Source of the DNA: Nocardioides sp.
GTDB lineage: Bacteria > Actinomycetota > Actinomycetes > Propionibacteriales > Nocardioidaceae
Length of the DNA stretch: 5,621 bases
Assembly: GCA_003519585.1 (NCBI GenBank)
Contig: DOWL01000011.1
Location: 4,340-9,960, forward strand
Direction of reading: 5' to 3'
In this document: positions 1 to 5,621 of the stretch, one piece after another
How the letters are laid out: every line of letters begins with the position of its first letter
How positions within the stretch are numbered: position 1 is the first letter of the stretch
Made by a program: the position numbers and the translations under genes
Notes under the pieces: model-generated
Told to the model about the DNA's origin: nothing
Database searches by the model: none
The model's input: the letters and a program-made list of their open reading frames with translations, nothing else

Positions 1-1332
1 AGGGCCTACATCAACGTCTTCGACGCCACCTTTAACCACGCCAGCTACCAGCCGGCCTGGATCTTCCCCCACCAGCTCGGGAACTCCACCAAGGCCATCG
101 CCGAGGCCGTGAGCCACGAGGTCGGGCACAACTTCGGTCTCCAGCATGACGGGACGTCGACTCTGGGCTACTACTCCGGGCATGCCAACTGGGCGCCGAT
201 CATGGGCACCGGCTACAGCCGTCCGGTGGTGCAGTGGAGTGCGGGCGAGTACGCCGGCGCCAACAACACCGCCCAGGACGACGTCGCGATCATCGCCGCC
301 AAGGCTCCCTACCGTGCCGACGAGGCCGGCTCGACCGTGGCCACGGCCGCCGCGACCCTGCCAGCACCCGGCTACATCACCAGCCGGAACGACCTCGACA
401 CCTTCGCCCTGGGCACCTGCTCAGGCGCGGTCAGCCTCACCGCGACCCCGGCACCGACCAGCCCCGACCTGGACATCCGGCTCGAACTCCTCGACTCCGC
501 CGGCGGGCTGGTCGCCGCCGACGACCCGGCCTCCGGCGGCTCGGGCGACACGGCGACGGGGCTGGGCGCAGCCCTCTCGCAGGGCGTGCCGTCCGGCCTC
601 TACTTCGCGCGCGTCGACGGCGTGGGCAACGGCACCGGCGCCACCGGGTACACCGACTACGCCAGCATCGGCGCCTACACCCTCACCTGGACCGGCTGCA
701 CCACCGGCGCCTCCGCTCCCGGCCAGCCCACCGGCCTCACGGTGACCCCGGCCGCGGATGGCCGCTCGGCGACCGTCTCCTGGAGCGCGCCCGCCGCCGA
801 CGGCGGCAGCGCTGTCACGTCGTACACCGCGGGCCGGACCGGCGCCGCCGACGAGACCCTGACCGGACTCTCCACCACCTGGACGGGGCTGACACCGGGG
901 GCGACGTACACCTTCACCGTGCGGGCCACCAACGCTCTCGGCACCGGCGAGGCCGCCTCTCTGCAGCGCAGCATGCCGACCCTGCCGAGTACGCCGAGTA
1001 CGCCGTCCGGCCCCTCGATCCCGAAGCCACCGGCCGCTGCCGGCGTACCGTTCGCACCGACCACCGTGCAGGCCAGCAGCGGCGCGAAGGGTGGCCGCAC
1101 CACCGTGTCGGTGCGCTGGTCGGCCGCCGTCGACGGCGGGTCACCGATCACCGGCTACCGGCTCCTGGCCCTGCAGCGCGACCGCGTCGTCACAACGTTC
1201 AAGCTCGGCGCCACCGCGCGCTCGCGCACCGTCCGGCTCCCCCGCGGCCGCTACGTGTTCGTCGTCGTAGCCGTCAACGCGATCGGTGACGGCCCGCGCA
1301 GCGTCCGGACCCGAATCGTCAGCGCGCGCTAG
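1..1332 (+). CDS. Secreted zinc metalloprotease (metzincin, M12B/reprolysin-like) with PPC-like and two FN3 domains; 5' end missing
   Basis: The frame is open from base 1 to a TAG at 1330-1332, giving 443 visible codons. The GTG at 109 lies inside the catalytic motif, so it is not the start. The zinc site is [12 protein letters not shown] at visible residues 39-50; H39, H43 and H49 are the ligands and E40 the catalytic base. The Met-turn (APIMG) has its Met at residue 68. This is the metzincin arrangement, closest to reprolysin-like M12 enzymes. Residues about 105-235 resemble a PPC (bacterial pre-peptidase C-terminal) beta-sandwich. Two fibronectin type III domains follow, about 240-325 and 345-443, joined by a Pro/Ser/Thr linker. 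Metzincins hydrolyse peptide bonds; the modular tail suggests secretion and binding to a polymer or protein substrate. The signal peptide and propeptide would lie left of the window. The family call is firm; the substrate is unknown. The gene converges on prfB. Confidence 0.93.
   Translation, partial: RAYINVFDATFNHASYQPAWIFPHQLGNSTKAIAEAVSHEVGHNFGLQHDGTSTLGYYSGHANWAPIMGTGYSRPVVQWSAGEYAGANNTAQDDVAIIAAKAPYRADEAGSTVATAAATLPAPGYITSRNDLDTFALGTCSGAVSLTATPAPTSPDLDIRLELLDSAGGLVAADDPASGGSGDTATGLGAALSQGVPSGLYFARVDGVGNGTGATGYTDYASIGAYTLTWTGCTTGASAPGQPTGLTVTPAADGRSATVSWSAPAADGGSAVTSYTAGRTGAADETLTGLSTTWTGLTPGATYTFTVRATNALGTGEAASLQRSMPTLPSTPSTPSGPSIPKPPAAAGVPFAPTTVQASSGAKGGRTTVSVRWSAAVDGGSPITGYRLLALQRDRVVTTFKLGATARSRTVRLPRGRYVFVVVAVNAIGDGPRSVRTRIVSAR
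984..1001 (+). repeat. Two tandem 9-base units in the FN3-FN3 linker
   Basis: GCCGAGTAC occurs twice back to back. In frame it adds to the LPSTPSTPS stretch between the two FN3 domains of the metalloprotease. It is probably a small in-frame duplication that lengthens a flexible linker. Confidence 0.6.
1329..1332. other. Shared CTAG: overlapping stop codons of convergent genes
   Basis: The palindrome CTAG holds the TAG of the metalloprotease on the plus strand (1330-1332) and the TAG of prfB on the minus strand (1331-1329). The two reading frames therefore overlap by four bases tail to tail, with no space for a conventional terminator between them. A 10-base self-complementary run (AGCGCGCGCT, 1321-1330) abuts the site but has no loop. 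Confidence 0.95.
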
Positions 1333-2447
1333 TTCTCGGCAGCCCGGTCCTGACCACGACGCCAGCGGATGCCGGCCTCGAGGAAGCCGTCGAGGTCGCC
1401 GTCGAAGACCGCCGTCGGGTTGCCGACCTCGAAGCCGGTGCGGAGGTCCTTGACGATCTGGTAGGGGTTGAGGACGTAGTTGCGCATCTGGTCACCCCAG
1501 CTGGCGGCCACATCGCCCTTGAGCTCCTTGAGCTGGGCGGCCTCCTCAGCCTTCTTCAGCGCGAGCAGCTTGGCCTTGAGGATGACCATCGCGCTCGCCT
1601 TGTTCTGCAACTGGCTCTTCTCGTTCTGGCAGCTGACCACGATGCCGGTGGGGATATGGGTCAGCCGGACCGCCGAGTCGGTGGTGTTGACGGACTGGCC
1701 GCCGGGGCCCGAGGAGCGGTAGACGTCGGTACGGATCTCCTCGTCGGGGATCTCGATGTCGTCGGTCTGCTCGAGGACCGGGACCACCTCGACGGCGGCG
1801 AAGCTGGTCTGCCGGCGGCCCTGGTTGTCGAACGGGCTGATCCGCACCAGCCGATGCGTGCCCGCCTCGACGCTCAGCGTGCCGTAGGCGTAGGGAGCGT
1901 GGATCGCGAACGTCGCCGACTTGAGCCCGGCCTCCTCGGCGTAGGAGGTGTCGTAGACGTCGACCGGGTAGCCGTGCTGCTCGGCCCAGCGGGTGTACAT
2001 CCGCATCAGCATCTCGGCGAAGTCGGCGGCGTCCACTCCCCCCGCGCCCGAGCGGATCGTGAGGAGGGCCTCGCGAGCGTCGTACTCGCCGGAGAGCAGC
2101 GTGCGGACCTCCAGCGCCTCGACGGTCTTGTGGATGCGGGCCAGCTCGGCCTCGGCGTCCTCCAGCGTGGAGGCGTCGCCCTCCTCCTGGCCGAGCTCGA
2201 CCATGATCTCGAGGTCGTCGATCCGGCCGCCGAGCGCGGTGACCCGGTCGACCTCGCCCTGGAGCGCCGAGAGCCGGCCAGTGACCCGCGTGGCGTTGTC
2301 CTGGTCGTCCCACAGGTCGGGCGCGGCGACCTGCTCGCCCAGCTCCTCGATCTCGCGGCGCATCGCGCCCAGGTCGAGGACCTGCTCGATGGTGCTCATA
2401 GTCGCCCTGAGCTGCTTGATCTCCGCGTCGAAGTCCGGTCCGGCCAC
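1329..2447 (-). CDS. prfB: Peptide chain release factor 2 (RF2)
   Basis: RF2 recognises UGA and UAA in the ribosomal A site and triggers release of the finished polypeptide in the cytoplasm. From the GTG at 2447 the protein is 372 residues, usual for RF2. The stop-recognition tripeptide SPF is at residues 204-206 and marks RF2 rather than RF1. The catalytic GGQ is at 249-251, within [20 protein letters not shown]. An acidic helical domain 1 (about 15-115) precedes them. There is no in-frame UGA near codon 26, so the autoregulatory +1 frameshift of E. coli is absent, as known for actinobacterial prfB. The GTG start is preferred because the residues after it ([15 protein letters not shown]) align with the mycobacterial RF2 N-terminus. 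Alternatives are TTG at 2456 and ATG at 2399, the latter behind a weak AGGG. No Shine-Dalgarno sequence precedes the GTG. The upstream gene ends 19 bases away. Confidence 0.96.
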   Translation of the reverse strand: MAGPDFDAEIKQLRATMSTIEQVLDLGAMRREIEELGEQVAAPDLWDDQDNATRVTGRLSALQGEVDRVTALGGRIDDLEIMVELGQEEGDASTLEDAEAELARIHKTVEALEVRTLLSGEYDAREALLTIRSGAGGVDAADFAEMLMRMYTRWAEQHGYPVDVYDTSYAEEAGLKSATFAIHAPYAYGTLSVEAGTHRLVRISPFDNQGRRQTSFAAVEVVPVLEQTDDIEIPDEEIRTDVYRSSGPGGQSVNTTDSAVRLTHIPTGIVVSCQNEKSQLQNKASAMVILKAKLLALKKAEEAAQLKELKGDVAASWGDQMRNYVLNPYQIVKDLRTGFEVGNPTAVFDGDLDGFLEAGIRWRRGQDRAAEN

Positions 2448-2455
2448 GAGGAGCA

Positions 2456-2461
2456 AGCGTA
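2456..2461 (-). promoter_or_regulatory. Possible -10 element (TACGCT) for a leaderless prfB transcript
   Basis: On the minus strand TACGCT fits the TANNNT pattern and ends eight bases before the GTG start of prfB, so transcription would begin at or near the start codon. This fits the missing Shine-Dalgarno sequence, and leaderless mRNAs are common in actinobacteria. No good -35 was seen. It lies just outside the duplicated segment beginning at 2462. A six-base match is weak evidence. Confidence 0.3.
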
Positions 2462-3242
2462 CGTGGCTAGGCGCGGAGGTGCCGCTTCACGGTGACCTGC
2501 CGACCGTCGGCGTAGGTGAAGATCAGCTTCAGGTTGATCACGACGCGGGCTCGGCCCGTCACCGCGCGATGCTGAGCTGCGGTGGGCTTGAGCTTGAGCC
2601 GCTTCGTGGCACCGGCCCCGAGCTCGACCTGCTTCGGCGCGATCAGCTTGCCCAGCGCCTTGCCACCGACCGCGACCCTGGCGCTGGCCACCTTGACGGT
2701 GCACGCCGCGGCACCGCACGACGCGCGGAGCTTGGCGGCCGGCGCGCGAGTGGCGGCGGCAGACAGCGTCGGGGTCGCAGGCGACCCGGGTGCGACGGGC
2801 GGCGCCGAAGGTGGCGTCGCCTTCGCCGGGCCGGTGACCATGATGTCGTCGATCGCGACGCCGGCGTACTCGTTCGTGGCGTTCGCCGTGAGCCGGTAGG
2901 TCAGCCGGACCACCTTCCCGGCGTACGCCGAGAGGTCGGCTGTACGCCGATGCCAGCCCGAGACCTCGGGCAGTACGGTCGCCGGCTCGCCCTGGGTGGC
3001 CGCCATGGTTGAGCCGCGCCAGGTTGCGACCTCGGTGGGGTGGGCGCCTCCGGCCTCGGCGACCGTGACGGTGTAGTGGTCGAAGGCGCTGCTCTCCAGT
3101 TGGAACCATTCCTGCCACGAGGCAAGGATCGTCCCGCTGCGGCCGGTGAGGTCGATGGGCGGTGAGACCAGGACACTTTCGCTGGAGGGCGCGTAGCTGC
3201 CAGTCAGGTTGGTCTTCCAGCACGAGGTGCCGGACGCGCAGC
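2462..3242 (-). repeat. Long imperfect direct repeat, copy A (3' third of the 760-residue gene)
   Basis: This 781-base stretch aligns end to end with 4848-5621 in the same orientation. Length differences are one base (the frameshift in copy B) and six bases (two codons in the MAM-like domain). Similarity starts about five bases beyond the stop codon and runs to the window edge in copy B, so the true repeat is probably longer. Divergence is uneven, from identical over 111 bases to locally unalignable loops. Confidence 0.93.
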
Positions 3243-4749
3243 CGTCGAGCCCGGCGATCGCACCGGTCGCGACGGTCGCGGGGGTGCCGCGCGCCCAGCC
3301 GTCAGCGGTGCCCGAGTGCGTGAACCCCTGGTCGCCGGCCTCGAAGTCGGCCCCGAAGATCGTGGTCGCCGTGGGCGGGTCGGCGGCCTCGGGGCACAGG
3401 ATCAGCGTGACCCCGTTGAGAGTGCCGACCTGACTGGCCGTGTCATCGCGCAGCTCCAGCGTCCAGGTGCCTTGCCCATCGGCGCCGGCGAGGTTGGCGA
3501 GGTTGCCGTTCTCCGAACGGAGTTGCGTGTCCTTCATCGTGGCGTACCAGAACGCGGTCGCGGCGAGGTCGTCGAAGGTGGTGCGCATCCTCGACTGCCC
3601 GCCCGTGTCCAGCTCACCGATATCGTCGAAGACCGCCACAGCGCCGCCGTTGGGCGCGCGGAGGAAAGCGTCGACGTCGGTCATCCGCGGGTGCGTGAGG
3701 TCTACGTCCAGGGCCACGCGGCCGACGCGAGCCGCATCGGAGACCTCTATCTCGAACGAGGTGAGCCCCTTATCCGTGATCTGGCCGCCGGCGGTCGCCG
3801 AGTAGGCCCGGCACGAGACCGCGGCCGCCCGGATCACCGTCACGGAGAGCCCATAGGTCGCGGTCGGGCCACCGACGTCGGCCGAGGCCGCGTCAACGAC
3901 GGCGTAGAAGGTGCCGGACCGATCCACCGTCATCGCGTAGGCCTCGGAGGGAATCGCGTCTGCGGTCCCTGGATCGTCGGCGGGCTGGAGTGCGGTGGTG
4001 TCGTCTCCGAACGGGCCGAACTGAAGGCGGCCGTTCCAGGCAACCCCGTCACGCTCCGGGTCGAGGTCGAGGGAAGCGAAGATGGTGTCGCCCGGCGCGA
4101 GGTCGAGCGAGTAGAAGTCGGCGTCCGGCTGTCCTACGGGCGGCGTGGCCGACCGGACGCCGGTCATCAACATGTCACCGATCGGCGTGGGCCGGTCCTG
4201 GGTGTCGTTGGGCTCGTTCTCGGCATCGCTCGCTCCACCTTGCACCTGGAGGTAGACGTCGTAGGGCTTGAGGACGAAGATCCCACCAGCACTGAGAGAC
4301 TCGACCTGGAGGTAGTAGGTGCCGGCGTCCGTCAGCCGGGTGCCGGCGATCGAGGACGACAGGTTGCGCAGCGAGCCGTTGTCGTCATCGGCCTCGAGGA
4401 CGGTGGTCCCGTCGGTGTCGATCACCCAGAGCACCGAGTCTCTGGATGGGTTGCTGCCGGCCGTGATTACGGCGGCATAGACCCTGCTGTCGGCGGGTGC
4501 GGTGAACGCGTAGTAGTCGACGTCGCCCTTGACATCGATCTCTCCCCGGATCCTCGCACCGCTCTGGATGGGGGTGGCGGTGGCCGCGGTGTTGTTGTCG
4601 AGCGTCTCGGAGCCGGGCGTGGCCGGCAGCGAGACCGGGGCCGGTGCGACCGCGCTCAATGCGGCGGAGGCCGGGGCGGCGGCGGGCCAGAGCGGACTGA
4701 CGAGGGCGAGGAGCACGCCCGAGACCAGACCGATGCGACGTCGGTACAT
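2467..4749 (-). CDS. Exported multidomain protein: PPC x2, P/Homo B domain, MAM-like domain, basic C-terminal domain; no protease domain seen
   Basis: This 760-residue protein has a signal peptide (MYRRR, then a hydrophobic stretch and an ASA cleavage site near residue 29). Two PPC-like beta-sandwich domains follow, about 48-172 and 176-306. A proprotein convertase P domain spans about 313-452 ([43 protein letters not shown]), with Cys 313 and 452 at its ends. A MAM-like domain of the kind found in InhA-type metalloproteases spans about 463-640 ([17 protein letters not shown], ending [12 protein letters not shown]). A Pro/Ala linker covers 641-672 and a basic, likely Ig-like domain 673-760, with Cys 678 and 683. 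P and PPC domains normally accompany a peptidase, but no serine triad or HExxH motif is present. A role in extracellular binding or adhesion is inferred. The ATG at 4749 gives a well-formed signal peptide; the upstream ribosome site is poor. Its stop lies 19 bases before prfB. Confidence 0.92.
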   Translation of the reverse strand: MYRRRIGLVSGVLLALVSPLWPAAAPASAALSAVAPAPVSLPATPGSETLDNNTAATATPIQSGARIRGEIDVKGDVDYYAFTAPADSRVYAAVITAGSNPSRDSVLWVIDTDGTTVLEADDDNGSLRNLSSSIAGTRLTDAGTYYLQVESLSAGGIFVLKPYDVYLQVQGGASDAENEPNDTQDRPTPIGDMLMTGVRSATPPVGQPDADFYSLDLAPGDTIFASLDLDPERDGVAWNGRLQFGPFGDDTTALQPADDPGTADAIPSEAYAMTVDRSGTFYAVVDAASADVGGPTATYGLSVTVIRAAAVSCRAYSATAGGQITDKGLTSFEIEVSDAARVGRVALDVDLTHPRMTDVDAFLRAPNGGAVAVFDDIGELDTGGQSRMRTTFDDLAATAFWYATMKDTQLRSENGNLANLAGADGQGTWTLELRDDTASQVGTLNGVTLILCPEAADPPTATTIFGADFEAGDQGFTHSGTADGWARGTPATVATGAIAGLDGCASGTSCWKTNLTGSYAPSSESVLVSPPIDLTGRSGTILASWQEWFQLESSAFDHYTVTVAEAGGAHPTEVATWRGSTMAATQGEPATVLPEVSGWHRRTADLSAYAGKVVRLTYRLTANATNEYAGVAIDDIMVTGPAKATPPSAPPVAPGSPATPTLSAAATRAPAAKLRASCGAAACTVKVASARVAVGGKALGKLIAPKQVELGAGATKRLKLKPTAAQHRAVTGRARVVINLKLIFTYADGRQVTVKRHLRA
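2729..2839 (-). repeat. 111-base block identical to 5114-5224
   Basis: Every base from 2729 to 2839 matches 5114-5224. It encodes the end of the MAM-like domain ([10 protein letters not shown] onward), the whole Pro/Ala linker and the first residues of the C-terminal domain. Both flanks are visibly diverged between the copies. Confidence 0.95.
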
Positions 4750-4852
4750 GGATCCGACCGTAACGACGACGGGTGGCCGGGAATGGCCGCAGAGCGCACG
4801 GTTCTGGCTGCCTGTGCATGGGCGCCGGAACCGGACCCGCAGCAGGCCGTGG
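4750..4852. other. Intergenic region between the tandem paralogues
   Basis: These 103 bases separate the stop of the right-hand paralogue from the start of the 760-residue gene, both on the minus strand. A GGCGCC palindrome (4821-4826) and short CCGG motifs are present, but no stable stem followed by a T-run was found on either strand. The only promoter-like signal is the TANNNT hexamer next to the start codon, listed separately. No small gene is convincing here. Confidence 0.6.
4757..4762 (-). promoter_or_regulatory. Possible -10 element (TACGGT) for a leaderless transcript of the 760-residue gene
   Basis: On the minus strand TACGGT fits TANNNT and is followed by seven bases and then the ATG at 4749. 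This spacing would place the transcription start on the A of the start codon. The only Shine-Dalgarno candidate is a poor GGA. No clear -35 hexamer is visible about 17 bases further upstream. The same arrangement is seen before prfB, which raises interest slightly, but a short degenerate motif occurs often by chance. Confidence 0.3.
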
Positions 4853-5098
4853 CTACGCGCGGAGCTGCCGCTTCACGGTGACCTTGCGGCCGTCGGCGTA
4901 GGTGAAGATCACCTTGACCTTGATCATGACGCTCGCTCTGCCCGTCACCGCGCGGCGCTGGGCAGCGGTGGGCTTGAGCTTGAGCCGCTTCGTGGCACCG
5001 GCCCCGAGGTCGACCGGCTTCGGCGCGATCAGCTTGCCCAGCGCCTTGCCGCCGACGGCGACCTTGGCGCTGGCCACCTTGACGGTGCACGCCGCCTA
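4853..5098 (-). pseudogene. C-terminal domain of the right-hand paralogue, out of frame with the rest
   Basis: This segment encodes about 80 residues matching the C-terminal domain of the 760-residue protein (for example [15 protein letters not shown] and TYADGRKVTVKRQLRA), ending in TAG at 4855-4853. It lies in a different frame from the upstream part of the same gene, because one base is missing near 5096-5113 compared with copy A. Reading back in this frame meets a TAG beside the shift, and the first usable start (GTG, 5077) is inside the domain. It is therefore a detached remnant, unless the ribosome shifts frame or the base was lost in sequencing. Codon use is still normal and most differences from copy A are conservative, so the break is recent or not real. 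Confidence 0.75.
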
Positions 5099-5621
5099 CC
5101 GCAGGAAGCGCGAAGCTTGGCGGCCGGCGCGCGAGTGGCGGCGGCAGACAGCGTCGGGGTCGCAGGCGACCCGGGTGCGACGGGCGGCGCCGAAGGTGGC
5201 GTCGCCTTCGCCGGGCCGGTGACCGTGACGTCGTCGATCGCCACGCCCGCCATGGGGCTGTTCGGGGAGGTCGTGAGCCGATAGGTGAGCCGGACCACCT
5301 TCCCGGCGTACGCCGAGAGGTCGGCCGTGCGGCGGTGCCAGCCCGAGATCTGGGGCAGTACGGTCGCCGACTCGCCCTGGGTCGCCGACATGGTCCAGCC
5401 GCGCCAGGTGTAGAGATCGGCGGGGTTGGCGCCGCCGTCCTCGGCGACTGCGACGGTGTAGTGGGAGCCGCTCCTGAGTTGGAACCATTCCTGCCACGAG
5501 GCGAGGATGGTCCCACTGCGGCTGGTGAGGTCGATCGGCGGTGACACCAGACGGCTCTCGCTCGAGGGCGCGTAGCTGCCGGTCAGGTTGGTCTTCCAGC
5601 ACGAGGTGCCGGACGCGCAGC
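5029..5621 (-). CDS. Second paralogue of the exported P/MAM-domain protein; 5' end outside window, 3' end frameshifted
   Basis: The frame enters from the right edge at the Cys matching residue 504 of the 760-residue paralogue ([16 protein letters not shown]) and covers the rest of the MAM-like domain, the Pro/Ala linker and the start of the C-terminal domain. By eye it is about 80 percent identical to the neighbour over the MAM-like part and identical over the linker. Two codons are absent in the loop after WQEWFQL. After RASCG a one-base deletion throws the frame, adding 22 unrelated Arg/Pro-rich residues before TGA at 5031-5029. The second Cys of the C-terminal pair and the basic domain are lost. 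Upstream domains cannot be seen, so PPC and P domains are only presumed. As read, the product would be an exported protein lacking its last roughly 80 residues. The GTG at 5547 is internal, not a start. Confidence 0.75.
   Translation of the reverse strand, partial: CASGTSCWKTNLTGSYAPSSESRLVSPPIDLTSRSGTILASWQEWFQLRSGSHYTVAVAEDGGANPADLYTWRGWTMSATQGESATVLPQISGWHRRTADLSAYAGKVVRLTYRLTTSPNSPMAGVAIDDVTVTGPAKATPPSAPPVAPGSPATPTLSAAATRAPAAKLRASCGRRRAPSRWPAPRSPSAARRWAS
5114..5224 (-). repeat. 111-base block identical to 2729-2839
   Basis: This is the copy B partner of the perfectly conserved linker block. Its left edge (5113) borders the short diverged patch that contains the frameshift; its right edge (5225) borders ordinary diverged MAM-like coding sequence. 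Confidence 0.95.

Larger units (their letters stand above)
4848..5621 (-). repeat. Long imperfect direct repeat, copy B (partial, runs off the window)
   Basis: This is the partner of 2462-3242, in the same orientation with a start-to-start distance of 2386 bases. It covers the 3' end of a second paralogue. The tandem order suggests duplication of a whole gene, but only the 3' end of this copy is visible, so the extent cannot be judged. Confidence 0.93.

Noticed and set aside
234..1289. Plus-strand frame of 351 codons overlapping the metalloprotease
   Set aside because: Its translation is Arg/His/Pro-rich, as expected for an off-frame reading of GC-rich coding DNA. The other frame carries the zinc motif and FN3 domains.
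1318..1354. Possible terminator (GTCAG and CTGAC arms, AGCGCGCGCT palindrome) at the convergent junction
   Set aside because: The arms are five bases with a loop of over 25 bases, and there is no T-run. It is not a convincing hairpin.
2375..2447. Programmed +1 frameshift site in prfB
   Set aside because: The frame is continuous from GTG through the conserved N-terminus, with no internal UGA or CTTTGAC-like site.
1656..2495. A 279-codon plus-strand frame antisense to prfB
   Set aside because: prfB is certain from its SPF and GGQ motifs and normal length; the antisense frame has biased, domain-free composition.
3316..4881. A 521-codon open frame on the plus strand, antisense to the 760-residue gene
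   Set aside because: It is a shadow frame in high-GC DNA. The minus-strand product has a signal peptide and clear P and PPC domain motifs, while this frame shows no recognisable domain.
4901..5284. Plus-strand frames antisense to the second paralogue
   Set aside because: They repeat the shadow frames seen opposite copy A and arise from the duplicated coding sequence, not from conserved antisense genes.
2462..5621. The long direct repeat as a transposon or insertion sequence
   Set aside because: The repeated DNA is coding sequence of paralogous genes. No transposase, terminal inverted repeats or target-site duplication was seen.

Overview
The window is high-GC DNA with actinobacterial codon use. 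The release factor 2 protein closely resembles the actinobacterial (mycobacterial/Nocardioides-type) form, so the best guess is a member of the Actinomycetota, possibly Nocardioidaceae. This was judged by eye; no database search was made.

Layout, left to right. (1) 1-1332, plus strand: the 3' part of a secreted zinc metalloprotease gene. It encodes the HExxHxxGxxHD zinc motif, a Met-turn, a PPC-like domain and two fibronectin type III domains. (2) 1329-2447, minus strand: prfB, peptide chain release factor 2, complete and without the programmed frameshift known from E. coli. Genes 1 and 2 converge and share a CTAG at their stop codons. (3) 2467-4749, minus strand, just upstream of prfB: a complete 760-residue exported protein made only of accessory domains (two PPC-like domains, a P/Homo B domain, a MAM-like domain, a Pro/Ala linker and a small basic C-terminal domain), with no recognisable catalytic domain. 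(4) 4853-5621, minus strand: the 3' part of a second, tandem paralogue of gene 3, running off the right edge. It carries a one-base frameshift just before its C-terminal domain.

The 3' third of gene 3 (2462-3242) and all visible sequence of gene 4 (4848-5621) form a long imperfect direct repeat. Within it, a 111-base block covering the linker is identical between the copies, while nearby loops of the MAM-like domain are strongly diverged. This pattern suggests gene conversion or selection on loops. The only intergenic stretch over 100 bases is 4750-4852. No RNA gene, insertion sequence, CRISPR array or convincing hairpin terminator was seen.

Functionally, a housekeeping translation gene sits among genes for extracellular proteins. 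The metalloprotease and the two paralogues share PPC-like modules and probably act outside the cell, but nothing in the sequence shows that they act together.
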